Origin: Ectothiorhodospira shaposhnikovii
GTDB taxonomy: Bacteria > Pseudomonadota > Gammaproteobacteria > Ectothiorhodospirales > Ectothiorhodospiraceae
DNA: 59,274 nt
Direction of reading: 5' to 3'
NCBI RefSeq assembly: GCF_016584105.1
Contig: NZ_NRSM01000022.1
Coordinates: forward strand, 1-59,274
This document shows, piece after piece, positions 42,805-52,365 of this stretch. The notes under the pieces are model-generated. The model was not told where the DNA came from, did not search any database, and was given only the letters and a program-made list of their open reading frames with translations. Made by a program: the position numbers and the translations under genes. How positions within the stretch are numbered: the first letter of the stretch is position 1; each line of letters starts with the position of its first letter.

Positions 42805-44633
42805 TCAAATCCTGAAACGTCCCACCACCAGCCGGAGTTCTTCCGCCAGTTTGGAAAGGTCATGACTTGCCTGGGAGGTCTGCAGCACGTTTTCCTTGGC
42901 ATGCTGCGCCACCTCGTTGATCCGGTGGATGCTCTGGTTGATGTCATGGACCGTGGCGCTTTGTTCCTCGGCCGCGCTGGCGATCTGCTGAGTCATGTCA
43001 TTGATGTGGGTCACCGCCTGGGTAATGCGGTCCAGGGTATTGCCCGCCTCACCAGCCTGGGTCACGCTGTGATCCGCGCCGGTCCGGCTTTCTTCCATCA
43101 CCTTTACGGCGGATCTGACGCTGGCATGCAGTTTCTCGATCATGCTCTGAATGTCCGAGGTGGATTTTTGCGTGCGGCTGGCCAGTGTCCTGACCTCATC
43201 CGCCACCACCGCAAATCCCCTGCCCTGCTCTCCCGCCCGTGCTGCCTCTATGGCGGCATTGAGCGCCAGCAGGTTGGTCTGTTCCGCCACATCCCGGATC
43301 ACCTGTAAAATCGAGCCGATGCTTTCGGTATCCTGGCGCAGGGCCTCCATGGCTTCCGCCGTTCGCGTGACATCACCCGCCAGTTTCCGGATGGCGCCAA
43401 CCGTCGTGTCCACCACCGTTTTGCCGCCCCTGACGTCGGACAGGGTCTGCAGGGCACTGTCCGCCGTGGACTGGGTACTCCGGGCCACCTCTTCCACGGT
43501 GGCAGTCATCTCGTTCATGGCCACCGCCGCGCTGTCCATCTGATGCGCCTGCTGGTCCATGCCCCGTTCCGTTTCTGCATTGATCTGGGAAAGCTCGGTG
43601 GATGCGGCTGCCACTTCATTGGCGTAGTTGGTGATGTCGCCCATCATGCTGCGCAACTGGCCCTGCATTCTCGCAATGCTGGCCAGCAGACTTCCGGTGT
43701 CCCCCGGTTGCAGATTCACCTGGGTGGTCAGGTCTCCCGCGGCCACCTGTTGCACCACCTGGGCCGCGTAAACAGGCTCCCCCCCCAGGATGCCTCGGAC
43801 TGCCCTCACAACAACCAGACTGATGATCACCGCGATGATCACCATGGTTCCGGCAATGATGATCAGATTACGCAGCATCGCCCTGACCGGGGCCATGGCG
43901 TGGTATTCCTCTTCCTCCAGGATCAGCCCCCAGCCCAGCATCGGGATGTAGTTGTAGCTGCCGATGACCGGGACGCCGGCGGCGTTAAGATAATGACCCA
44001 GACCGGTTTGCGACTGACGAATCCCCCTCACGGCCAAGGTATCCACCGGCGCGTTGGTCTGGCCAATGGACGCCGCCGGGGTCAGCGGCATGCCATCGGC
44101 TCCATTCACCAGATACACTTCCACAAACTCTCCCACGCTAAGGGCGCTGACCTGGACAAAGATCGTCTGCAACTGCACGGCACCCCGCATGACCCCGACG
44201 ATGCGCCCCCCTTCACGGATGGGGATCGCCACGGTGCTCACCAGATTACCGGTGGCCCTGGAAAGGACGGGGCGGGAAAACACATCCTCGCCGGCAATGG
44301 CGCGCCGGAACCAGTCACGATCCGGCACCTGGAAATCACTTACCTCGCTGCGGGACATGACCCGACTGCGCCCCTCGAAAGCGGCGCCGGCGATGCCCTG
44401 CCCACGCCGGCCAGGAAACGCATCTCGTCCTGGCGAACCGTCAGCCAGCGGGTGAACGCCTCGGTATTCATTGCCCCGATGCCCTGGAGTTCCTCTTCAA
44501 CCGCCGAGGTGAAGGCCGCCCGGTACTGAAAATAGACCGCAACGGAAACCGACAGGATGCTCGCCAGCACCAGGGTAACCAGGATCATGATCAGACTTCG
44601 GCCAAAACCCAGCCATGCAATCAGGTGTTTCAT
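42805..44633 (-). pseudogene. Methyl-accepting chemotaxis protein, broken by one frameshift
   Basis: The 5' part, from ATG 44633 (strong GGAGGGGAG site), encodes the first helix and the start of a dCache domain ([19 protein letters not shown]). The frame then goes off and stops near 44340. The rest of the receptor continues in another frame from about 44395 ([20 protein letters not shown]) through the second half of dCache, helix 2, HAMP and the signalling tip ([20 protein letters not shown]). One missing base around 44396-44404, in a run of G and C, restores a continuous ~609-residue receptor. There is no C-terminal CheR pentapeptide. This is either a recent pseudogene or a sequencing error. 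Confidence 0.85.
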
Positions 44634-45045
44634 ACTCCCCTCCCCCGATGGAAACCTTGATCGAGACGATGTCTGGCCCAGTCGGCATTGATTAAGACTG
44701 CCGGGACGCCCTTCCAATTTAGAACGAATCTAATATTAGGCATGAATTGCCTTTTTTTCCAGTGCCCTCCGGGTAACTTCGCCCTTAAGGTAGGATAGTC
44801 CCGATATCTGGTAATTTCTCGCGATACCGGCTTGATCACCCGTCAACTCCCCACCCTGGAGGACGGCCGGACGCCATCCTGAAGAATCTCGGCCCGGTAC
44901 CAAGGAAGCATGCGGCCGCGGACGGCTTGCATACCCCGACACAAACAGTCAAGGTTTGCATTGTGCCCTTGCCCTGACCTATCTTTAGACTTTATCCAAA
45001 ACACAATGATCGTTGCGTAAATCGCTTCACGAGGAGAAAACCGGT
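44634..45045. other. Divergent intergenic region between the chemoreceptor and sodB
   Basis: No gene seen. It contains a perfect AT-rich palindrome CTAATATTAG (44730-44739) about 100 bases upstream of the receptor start. I could not assign a convincing sodB promoter or Fur site. Confidence 0.45.
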
Positions 45046-45630
45046 ATGACGCACCAACTGCCCGATCTGCCCTATGCCAAGGACGCCCTGGAACCCCACG
45101 TCTCCGCGGAGACCCTGGAGTTCCACCATGACAAGCATCATGCGACCTACGTCACCAACCTGAACAAGCTGATCAGCGGCACCGAGTTCGAAAGCCTGTC
45201 CCTGGAGGAGATCGTCAGGAAGGCCCCTGCCGGCGGTATCTTCAACAATGCCGCCCAGGTCTGGAACCACACCTTCTACTTCAACTGCCTGAGCCCCAAC
45301 GGCGGTGGCGAGCCCACCGGCGCCCTGGCCGAGGCCATCAATGCCGCTTTTGGTTCCTTTGCCGAATTCAAGGACAAGTTTGCCGCCGCAGGTGCGGGCA
45401 ACTTCGGTTCCGGCTGGACCTGGCTGGTGAAGAATGCCGACGGTAGCCTGGAGATCGTCAACACCAGCAACGCCGCCACCCCGATCACCGAGGCCGGCAA
45501 GACCCCGCTGCTGACCATGGATGTGTGGGAGCATGCCTACTACATCGACTACCGCAATGCCCGGCCCAAGTACATCGAAGGCTTCTTCAACGTGGTGAAC
45601 TGGGACTTCGTCGCCGACAACTTCGGCTGA
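45046..45630 (+). CDS. sodB: Iron superoxide dismutase
   Basis: 194 residues, cytoplasmic. Metal ligands: His in LEFHHDKHH, His in [13 protein letters not shown], and Asp/His in [11 protein letters not shown]. The AAQ-WNH segment with Gln at that position and the [10 protein letters not shown] block are iron-type rather than manganese-type features. ATG 45046 follows GAGGAG. It removes superoxide formed during photosynthetic and respiratory electron flow. Confidence 0.95.
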   Translation: MTHQLPDLPYAKDALEPHVSAETLEFHHDKHHATYVTNLNKLISGTEFESLSLEEIVRKAPAGGIFNNAAQVWNHTFYFNCLSPNGGGEPTGALAEAINAAFGSFAEFKDKFAAAGAGNFGSGWTWLVKNADGSLEIVNTSNAATPITEAGKTPLLTMDVWEHAYYIDYRNARPKYIEGFFNVVNWDFVADNFG

Positions 45631-45697
45631 CTCTCACCACCTTCATGGCGACGCGCCCATGATGGCGAAAGACAATCGGGGCGCCGTACCAGACAGG

Positions 45698-45723
45698 CTC
45701 CTCTCCCCTTGAGGGGAGAGGAG
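45698..45723. repeat. 12-base perfect hairpin, intergenic repeat or sodB terminator
   Basis: CTCCTCTCCCCT pairs with AGGGGAGAGGAG around a 2-base loop. Stems of this CT/AG type are common dispersed intergenic palindromes in proteobacteria. No T run follows. Confidence 0.5.
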
Positions 45724-45841
45724 TGGCGGTGAGGGGAAAAGACCGGCATGACGGCAGTCCGGTAATCCCCCATTCGCGGACAGGCCCGCTCCCACAATTC
45801 AGCGTCGTGTCTTCGCCATACCCATGGAGGATTCAAGGCCT

Positions 45842-45870
45842 TTGCGCCCTGGGTCAGGGCATCGTATGAT
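45842..45870 (+). promoter_or_regulatory. Sigma-70 promoter for argD-argF
   Basis: TTGCGC (45842-45847), 17-base spacer, TATGAT (45865-45870). Transcription from near 45877 gives a leader of about 90 bases containing a terminator-like hairpin. Confidence 0.5.
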
Positions 45871-45920
45871 GCACGTTTGAGTCATTTCCTAACCGGCGCC
45901 CTGGGCGCCCGTGAACAGCC

Positions 45921-45943
45921 GGCAGCCATGGGCTGCCTTTTTT
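45921..45943 (+). terminator. Intrinsic terminator-like hairpin in the argD leader (possible attenuator)
   Basis: GGCAGCC-ATG-GGCTGCC followed immediately by six T, ending 24 bases before the argD start and just before its ribosome site. A second GC stem (GGCGCC...GGCGCC) lies immediately upstream. Confidence 0.6.
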
Positions 45944-45967
45944 CGTTTTTGGAGGGGAGCAAGCCGA

Positions 45968-47146
45968 ATGTCAGACGCCCTCATGCAGAACTACAAGCGC
46001 CAACCCGTTGCCTTCGTGCGGGGAGAGGGCCCCTGGTTGTGGGACGACCAGGGCCGGCGCTATCTGGACGCCCTGTCCGGCATCGCCGTCTGCGGCCTGG
46101 GCCATGCCCATCCGGCCGTGACCAGGGCCCTGTGCGAACAGGCCGGACAACTCATCCATACCTCCAATCTCTACGAGATTCCCCATCAGACCCGGCTTGC
46201 CGAGCGTCTGACCGCGCTGGCCGGCATGGATCGGGCCTTCTTCTGCAATTCCGGCGCCGAGGCCAATGAGGCCGCCATCAAGCTGGCCCGCCTGCATGGC
46301 CATCACAAGGGCATCGCCCGCCCCACCGTGATCGTCATGGAAGGCAGCTTCCACGGCCGCACCCTGGCCACCCTGACCGCCACCGGCAATGCCCGCATCC
46401 AGGCAGGTTTCGCTCCCCTGGTGGAAGGCTTCATCCGCGTGCCCCATGGTGATCTGGCCGCGGTGGAAGCCCTGGCGGATCACCCGGACGTGGTGGCCAT
46501 CCTGGTAGAGCCGATCACCGGCGAAGGCGGCATCCGCATCCCCCCGGAAGGGTATCTCAAGGGACTGCGGACGCTCTGCGACCGGACCGGCTGGTTGCTG
46601 ATGCTGGACGAGATCCAGGCCGGCATCGGCCGTACCGGGACCTGGTTCGCCTTCCAGCATGACGGTATCACCCCGGATGTACTGAGCCTGGCCAAGGGCC
46701 TGGGCAACGGTGTCCCCATCGGCGCCACCCTGGCGGCGGGGGCGGCCGCCGACCTGTTCACCCCCGGCACCCACGGCACCACTTTCGGCGGCAATCCGCT
46801 GGTGTGTCGTGCAGCCCTGGCAGTACTCGACACCCTGGAGCAGGATGCCCTCCCGGCACAGGCCGACACCATGGGGCGGTATCTGGTGGCGGCCTTCCGG
46901 GATCGCCTCGGCCGGCACCCCGCCGTGCGGGACATCCGCGGCAAGGGCCTGATGCTGGGCATCGAGCTGGATCGCCCCTGCGCCGAGCTGGTGGGCCTGG
47001 CCCTGGAAGCCGGCCTGCTCATCAACGTCACCGCGGAGCGGGTCATCCGCCTGCTGCCGCCCCTGATCATCGACCGGGCCGAAGCGGACCAGATCGTGGA
47101 TACCGTCTCTGATCTGGTGGAACGGTTCGCGGCCCAGGCCGCCTGA
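45968..47146 (+). CDS. argD: Acetylornithine aminotransferase
   Basis: 392 residues, PLP enzyme converting N-acetylglutamate semialdehyde to N-acetylornithine in arginine synthesis. The PLP lysine is in [13 protein letters not shown]. The [18 protein letters not shown] and [13 protein letters not shown] blocks are typical. ATG 45968 (GGAGGGGAG upstream) is used, although the frame stays open through the leader hairpin to a GTG at 45911. It is followed ten bases later by argF, so the two are co-transcribed. Confidence 0.94.
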   Translation: MSDALMQNYKRQPVAFVRGEGPWLWDDQGRRYLDALSGIAVCGLGHAHPAVTRALCEQAGQLIHTSNLYEIPHQTRLAERLTALAGMDRAFFCNSGAEANEAAIKLARLHGHHKGIARPTVIVMEGSFHGRTLATLTATGNARIQAGFAPLVEGFIRVPHGDLAAVEALADHPDVVAILVEPITGEGGIRIPPEGYLKGLRTLCDRTGWLLMLDEIQAGIGRTGTWFAFQHDGITPDVLSLAKGLGNGVPIGATLAAGAAADLFTPGTHGTTFGGNPLVCRAALAVLDTLEQDALPAQADTMGRYLVAAFRDRLGRHPAVRDIRGKGLMLGIELDRPCAELVGLALEAGLLINVTAERVIRLLPPLIIDRAEADQIVDTVSDLVERFAAQAA

Positions 47147-47156
47147 GGAAATGCCC

Positions 47157-48092
47157 ATGGCTGTGCGTCACTTTCTGTCCCTGCTGGACCTCTCCACCGA
47201 GGAACTGCGTCACCTGATCCACCGCGCCATGCAGATGAAGGCGCAACTGCGACAGGGCGAGGCCTACGAACCCCTCAAGGGCAAGACCCTGGCGATGATT
47301 TTCGAGAAATCATCCACCCGCACCCGCGTCTCCTTTGAGGTGGGCATGCAGCAACTGGGGGGACATGCCATCTTCCTGTCCCCCAAGGATACCCAGCTGG
47401 GCCGGGGCGAACCCATCGAGGACTCGGCCCGGGTGCTCTCCCGCATGGTAGACATCGTCATGATCCGCACCTTCGAGCACGAGAAGGTGGAGCGGTTCGC
47501 CGCCAACTCCAGGGTGCCCGTGATCAACGGCCTCACCGACCTGGAGCACCCCTGTCAGTTGCTGGCGGATCTGCAGACCTGGTTCGAGCTGCGGGGCGAC
47601 ATTGCCGGCCGCACGGTGGTGTGGGTGGGGGATGGCAACAACATGTGCCACAGCTACATCCACGCCGCCGAGCGCCTGGGCTTTGAACTGCGCATTGCCT
47701 CCCCGGAAGGCTATGACCCGGACCCGGTGATCCTGGCCGCCGCCGGTCGCTGCGCCGCCATCGTGCGTGACCCCATGGCAGCGGCTAAAGGGGCCGACCT
47801 GATCGTCACCGACGTCTGGGCCAGCATGGGACAGGAGCAGGAACAGGCCGCCCGCCGCCGGGCCTTTGGGGATTATCAGGTCAATGCCGCCATGATGGCC
47901 CAGGCCGCACCCGACGCCCTGTTCATGCACTGCCTGCCCGCTCACCGGGAAGAAGAGGTTTCCACCGAGGTGCTGGAAGGCCCGCAAAGCGTGGTCTGGG
48001 ACGAGGCGGAGAATCGCCTGCACGCCCAGAAGGCCCTGATGGAATTCCTGCTGGTGGGCAACGGCAGACAACAGGGGCTGTCACAGGAATGA
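47157..48092 (+). CDS. argF: Ornithine carbamoyltransferase
   Basis: 311 residues. It transfers the carbamoyl group from carbamoyl phosphate to ornithine to give citrulline. Carbamoyl-phosphate loop KSSTRTR, ornithine-side [11 protein letters not shown], and the [11 protein letters not shown] catalytic block are present. ATG 47157 is favoured because GAGGAA is correctly spaced; ATG 47151 is too close to it. Second gene of the argDF operon; ppk follows 25 bases later and may be co-transcribed. Confidence 0.96.
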   Translation: MAVRHFLSLLDLSTEELRHLIHRAMQMKAQLRQGEAYEPLKGKTLAMIFEKSSTRTRVSFEVGMQQLGGHAIFLSPKDTQLGRGEPIEDSARVLSRMVDIVMIRTFEHEKVERFAANSRVPVINGLTDLEHPCQLLADLQTWFELRGDIAGRTVVWVGDGNNMCHSYIHAAERLGFELRIASPEGYDPDPVILAAAGRCAAIVRDPMAAAKGADLIVTDVWASMGQEQEQAARRRAFGDYQVNAAMMAQAAPDALFMHCLPAHREEEVSTEVLEGPQSVVWDEAENRLHAQKALMEFLLVGNGRQQGLSQE

Positions 48093-48117
48093 CATTCTGA
48101 TGGTATAGACTGTGCGG

Positions 48118-50196
48118 ATGACCGAGACCGAGATCGATCTGACCAATCCGGAGCTGTACCTCAACCGTGAGCTGAGCCTGCTGGCCTTCAACCAGCGGGT
48201 TCTGGAGCTGGCCAAGCAGGATACGATTCCGCTACTGGAACGGCTGAGGTTTCTGTGCATCTCGTCCACCAACCTGGATGAGTTCTTCGAGATCCGGGTG
48301 GCGGGGCTCAAGCAGCAGTTGCAGCTTGGGGTGAACACCCCGGGGCCGGACGGTCTCAGTGCCACCGAACAGCTCGCCCGGGTGGGACAGCTGGCGCACA
48401 CCCTGGTGGACGACCAATACGCCACCCTCAACGAGATCCTGATCCCCGCCCTGGCCGAGCAGAACATCCACTTTGTTCGCCGCACGCGCTGGAGCAACGA
48501 GCAGGCCGCCTGGGTCAAGGATTTCTTCGACCGGGAACTGTTACCGGTGCTGTCCCCCCTGGGACTGGACCCGGCCCATCCGTTCCCGCGCATCCTCAAC
48601 AAGAGCCTCAATTTCATCGTTACCCTGGAAGGCAAGGATGCCTTCGGCCGGGAAAGCCGCATGGCAGTGGTCCAGGCTCCCCGCTCCCTGCCCCGCCTGG
48701 CCCGCCTGCCACGGGAACTGGCCAAGGGTGATTACGATTTCGTGTTTCTTTCCTCCATCCTCCACGCCCATGTGGGGGAGTTGTTCCAGGGCATGACCGT
48801 CACCGGCTGCTACCAGTTCCGGCTGACCCGCAACTCGGACCTGTTCGTTTCCGAGGAAGAGATCGACGACCTGCTGATGGCCCTGGAAGGTGAACTGCCC
48901 CAACGCAATTACGGCGAGGCAGTGCGGCTGGAGGTGGCGGACAACTGCCCGGCCAAGGTGGCGGACTTCCTGCTGCGCCAGTTCAAGCTGGGGCCAGACG
49001 ACCTTTATCAGGTCAACGGCCTGGTGAACCTGAACCGGCTCATGGCCGTGCACGAACTGGTGGAGCGCCCCGATCTCAAGTTCCCCTCTTTCGTGCCCGC
49101 CCTGCCCCCGGTCCTGACCGGGTCGGCGGACATCTTCCATACCATCCGGCGCGGGGATGTGCTGCTGCATCATCCCTATCAGTCCTTCGTCCCGGTGGTG
49201 GAATTCATGCGCCAGGCAGCCCGGGATCCGGACGTGCTGGCCGTCAAGCAGACCCTGTACCGTACCGGCGTGCGCTCCCAGCTGGTGGACATCCTGGTGC
49301 AGGCCGCCCAGGCGGGCAAGGAGGTCACGGTGGTGATCGAGTTGCGCGCCCGGTTTGACGAAGAGGCCAATATCCAGTTGGCCAACCGCCTGCAGGATGC
49401 CGGCGCCCATGTGACCTACGGCGTGGTGGGCTACAAGACCCACGCCAAGCTGGCCATGGTGGTGCGCCGGGAAAAGGACCGTATCCGGCGCTATGTGCAT
49501 CTGGGTACCGGCAACTATCATGCGGGGACCGCCCGGGCCTACACCGACTACGGTCTGCTGACCGCCGACAAGGTGATCGGCGAGGACGTGCACAAGGTCT
49601 TCCAGCAACTCACCGGCCTGGGCAAGGTATCCAAGCTGAAGAAGCTGCTGCAGGCCCCATTCACCCTGCACTCAGGGATGCTGGAGCGGATCGAGCGGGA
49701 GATCGAGCATGTACGCTCGGGCAAGCCGGGGCGTGTCCTGGCACGGATGAACTCCCTGATCGAACCCAAGCTGATCCAGGCCATGTACCGGGCCTCCCAG
49801 GCGGGAGTGCGGATTGACCTGGTGGTGCGGGGGGTATGCTGCCTGCGGCCCGGGGTTCCGGGGGTTTCGGACAATATCCGGGTACGTTCGGTGATGGGGC
49901 GTTTTCTGGAGCACTCCCGGGTGTTCTATTTCCAGAACGGCGGTGAGGCGGAGATCTTTCTGTCCAGCGCCGACTGGATGCCGCGCAATTTCTTCCGCCG
50001 GGTGGAGGTGGCCTTTCCGGTGGAGGTACCGGAACTGCGGGATCGGGTGCTGCAGGAATCCCTGCTGGCCTATATCTCGGACAACACCCAGGCCTGGGCG
50101 CTGCAGCAGGACGGCAGTTACCGTCGTCTTAAGGCGGCCTCCAACCACAAGCCCCGCTCGGCCCAGGACGAGTTGCTGGGCAAGCTCACCGGCTGA
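48118..50196 (+). CDS. ppk1: Polyphosphate kinase 1
   Basis: 692 residues from ATG 48118 (a GTG at 48112 adds two). It makes polyphosphate from ATP at the inner face of the membrane. It opens with LYLNRELSLLAFNQRVLE. The two catalytic His regions are GYKTHAKLAMVVRRE and FLEHSRVFYF. Length and order match PPK1. It is tail to tail, eight bases apart, with the exopolyphosphatase gene: synthesis and breakdown side by side. Confidence 0.97.
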   Translation: MTETEIDLTNPELYLNRELSLLAFNQRVLELAKQDTIPLLERLRFLCISSTNLDEFFEIRVAGLKQQLQLGVNTPGPDGLSATEQLARVGQLAHTLVDDQYATLNEILIPALAEQNIHFVRRTRWSNEQAAWVKDFFDRELLPVLSPLGLDPAHPFPRILNKSLNFIVTLEGKDAFGRESRMAVVQAPRSLPRLARLPRELAKGDYDFVFLSSILHAHVGELFQGMTVTGCYQFRLTRNSDLFVSEEEIDDLLMALEGELPQRNYGEAVRLEVADNCPAKVADFLLRQFKLGPDDLYQVNGLVNLNRLMAVHELVERPDLKFPSFVPALPPVLTGSADIFHTIRRGDVLLHHPYQSFVPVVEFMRQAARDPDVLAVKQTLYRTGVRSQLVDILVQAAQAGKEVTVVIELRARFDEEANIQLANRLQDAGAHVTYGVVGYKTHAKLAMVVRREKDRIRRYVHLGTGNYHAGTARAYTDYGLLTADKVIGEDVHKVFQQLTGLGKVSKLKKLLQAPFTLHSGMLERIEREIEHVRSGKPGRVLARMNSLIEPKLIQAMYRASQAGVRIDLVVRGVCCLRPGVPGVSDNIRVRSVMGRFLEHSRVFYFQNGGEAEIFLSSADWMPRNFFRRVEVAFPVEVPELRDRVLQESLLAYISDNTQAWALQQDGSYRRLKAASNHKPRSAQDELLGKLTG

Positions 50197-50204
50197 TCTT
50201 GCCG

Positions 50205-51704
50205 TCACTCCACCTTGAGCTTGAAATGGGCCGCCTTCAGGTGGCCTGACTCCCGCTCCAGATCCGCCCGGGTCAGGGGGTTGGCATCCAGCCAGCCAGG
50301 CGCGAACCGCAGCTTGAGGCCCTGATCCTTCGCCTTCAGGCCCTCCAGGGCCGGCACGGCGTCCGTGCGGGAGCGGTGCAGCAACACCGCCAGTCGCAGC
50401 AACACCGCCAGGTACATCATGGAGCGGCGCTCCAGGATCGGCAGGTCGTCAAACAGCTTGACGGGAAACTTGCGCCGGTGGGCACGTACCAGCAAGGCGA
50501 TGCGGCGCTGCCCTTCCAGGGTAAAACCGGAAAGGTCCGCGTTCTCCACCAGATAGGCCCCATGTTTGTGAAACTGGCTGTGGGAGATGGACAACCCCAG
50601 TTCGTGCAGGCGCGCCGCCCAGGTCAGGGTATCGGCATGGTCCTGGTCCAGTCCCCAGGTTTCCGCCACGGGGTCCAACAGCTTCAAGGCCGTCTGCTCC
50701 ACCCGACGGGCATGATCCGGCTCCACCTGGAAGCGCTTCATGATGCCGTCAATGGTACGGGTGCGCACGTCCTCGTGGCTGATGCGCCCCAACAGGTCGT
50801 AGACCAGCCCCTCCCGCAGGGCGCCGTCCGATACCCGCATCTGCCCGATACCCAGGGCCTCGAAGACCGAAAGCAACACCACCACCCCACCGGGCAGCAC
50901 CGGGCGACGTTCCTCGCTCAGGCCCTTGAGTTCCACCTTGGCCATGTCCCCGGCCTTGATCAGGGTCTGACGCAGCAGGTGCAACCCTTCCAGGGTGATA
51001 CCCTCCCGGCTCCAGCCCTGTTCCCGCATGATCTTGTCCACCGCCAGCATGGTGCCCGAGGCACCCAGGGCCTCCTGCCAGCCCACCCGCCGATAAGTTT
51101 CCTCAATAGGTTGCAGCTCCAGCCGGGCACCGATCTCGGCGGCACGCCAGGCCGTTTCGGTGATGATGCCCTTGGGGAAATAGAGCCGCCCCATGCTCAC
51201 GCAACCCATGTGCAGGCTTTCGGTGTGACTGGGTTCGAAGCGCTCCCCCAGGATCAGCTCCGTGCTGCCGCCGCCGATGTCCACCACCAGCCGCCGGCCG
51301 CCGTCATCCGCCAGGCTGTGGGCCACCCCCAGATAGATCAGGCGGGCTTCCTCGCGGCCGCCGATCACCTCAATGGGATGTCCCAGGGCACGGGTGGCCA
51401 GTTCCAGGAACTCATCGGCGTTGCGGGCCTTGCGCAGGGTGTTGGTCCCCACTGCGCGCACACTGCCCAGAGGCAGGTCACGTACCCGCTGGCCGAACTG
51501 ATGAAGACAGTCCAGGGCCCGGGTCACGGCCTCGGGGCCGATGAAGCCGCGGTTATCCAGACCGCTGGCAAGGCGCACCGACTCCCGCAGACGGTCGAGC
51601 ATGTGCACTTCGCCGTCACGGACACGGGCCACGATCATGTGAAAGCTGTTGGAACCCAGATCGACGGCGGCGACGGTCTCGGGGGGCTTGCGGCGTCGGA
51701 ACAT
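50205..51704 (-). CDS. ppx: Exopolyphosphatase (Ppx/GppA family)
   Basis: 499 residues from ATG 51704 (GGGAGAC upstream); 14 further codons lie upstream in frame. It releases phosphate from polyphosphate ends, and family members may also cleave pppGpp. Phosphate-loop motifs VAAVDLGSNSFHMIV and VVDIGGGSTELILG are intact. The C-terminal half is an HD-like helical domain (WAARLHELGLSISH). Its location beside ppk1 favours the polyphosphate role. Confidence 0.95.
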   Translation of the reverse strand: MFRRRKPPETVAAVDLGSNSFHMIVARVRDGEVHMLDRLRESVRLASGLDNRGFIGPEAVTRALDCLHQFGQRVRDLPLGSVRAVGTNTLRKARNADEFLELATRALGHPIEVIGGREEARLIYLGVAHSLADDGGRRLVVDIGGGSTELILGERFEPSHTESLHMGCVSMGRLYFPKGIITETAWRAAEIGARLELQPIEETYRRVGWQEALGASGTMLAVDKIMREQGWSREGITLEGLHLLRQTLIKAGDMAKVELKGLSEERRPVLPGGVVVLLSVFEALGIGQMRVSDGALREGLVYDLLGRISHEDVRTRTIDGIMKRFQVEPDHARRVEQTALKLLDPVAETWGLDQDHADTLTWAARLHELGLSISHSQFHKHGAYLVENADLSGFTLEGQRRIALLVRAHRRKFPVKLFDDLPILERRSMMYLAVLLRLAVLLHRSRTDAVPALEGLKAKDQGLKLRFAPGWLDANPLTRADLERESGHLKAAHFKLKVE

Positions 51705-51800
51705 GGAAGTCTCCCTCTCTTGTGGGGCCAGATGAACGCCCCTCAAGGGGTCGAGTCTAGCAAGGGAAGATGTCGGGAAGATAACAGCGAGACGGGCCTG

Positions 51801-52331
51801 TCAGGCCAGCTTGCGCAACTGCCCCTGGGTCAGCAGCCACTGGAGCATGGCCTGGCCCGGCTGCCGGCCCCGGGTCACGTCCAGGCAACAGGCCCCACCC
51901 TTTTTCATCCGCACCAGCGATCGCTGCTCCCCGGCCAGCAGCCATCCGGCCAGCCGGGAGAGGTGCGGTTCGTGTCCGACCACCAGCAGAGTCGAGCGGG
52001 CGGGCTGCTCCTGCAACCACTCCGGGAATGAGCGGGGGTCCGCCTCCGGAATCAGGGTCGGCGTGGACACGATCTCCGTCCCCGGAAACACCTCCTTGAG
52101 GATCTGGGCCGTCTGGGCCGCCCGAACATGGGGGCTGGTGACGATGGAGACAGGCCCCTCCACCAGACGGTGAAGCCCTCGTGCGGCACGCCGCATGCGG
52201 CTGATGCCCTCTTCCGTCAGGGGACGCAGATGGTCCCCCTGGCCGGTGACGGAAAACTCGGCGGCATCTCCGGCCTGACTGTGGCGCACCAGGACCAGAT
52301 TGCGAAGCGGATGGCCTGTCTTTCGCGACAT
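51801..52331 (-). CDS. sixA: Phosphohistidine phosphatase SixA
   Basis: 176 residues of the histidine-phosphatase (phosphoglycerate mutase-like) superfamily. The phospho-accepting His is in LVRHSQAGDAAEF, and the second catalytic His in LLVVGHEPHLSRLAGWL. SixA removes phosphate from HPt domains of phosphorelays and from the nitrogen PTS protein. GGGAG lies eight bases before ATG 52331. A membrane HPt-bearing kinase is encoded about 10 kb away, which is a possible but unproven target. Confidence 0.93.
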   Translation of the reverse strand: MSRKTGHPLRNLVLVRHSQAGDAAEFSVTGQGDHLRPLTEEGISRMRRAARGLHRLVEGPVSIVTSPHVRAAQTAQILKEVFPGTEIVSTPTLIPEADPRSFPEWLQEQPARSTLLVVGHEPHLSRLAGWLLAGEQRSLVRMKKGGACCLDVTRGRQPGQAMLQWLLTQGQLRKLA

Positions 52332-52365
52332 GGGTCGGTCTCCCCTGGAAGGGCTTTTGACAAGC

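Larger units (their letters stand above)
45631..45967 (+). other. Intergenic region with palindromes and the argD leader
   Basis: No gene recognised. It has a long perfect palindrome (45698-45723), a REP-like half (about 45775-45797, CCCGCTCCCACA), a sigma-70 promoter (45842-45870) and a terminator-like hairpin just before argD (45921-45943). Confidence 0.5.

Noticed and set aside
45866..45880. Four-codon leader peptide (MMHV) before argD
   Set aside because: It overlaps the -10 box and would not be transcribed, and it contains no Arg codon.
45971..47158. Long open frame on the minus strand opposite argD
   Set aside because: argD is certain; the opposite frame lacks any motif and mirrors codon bias.
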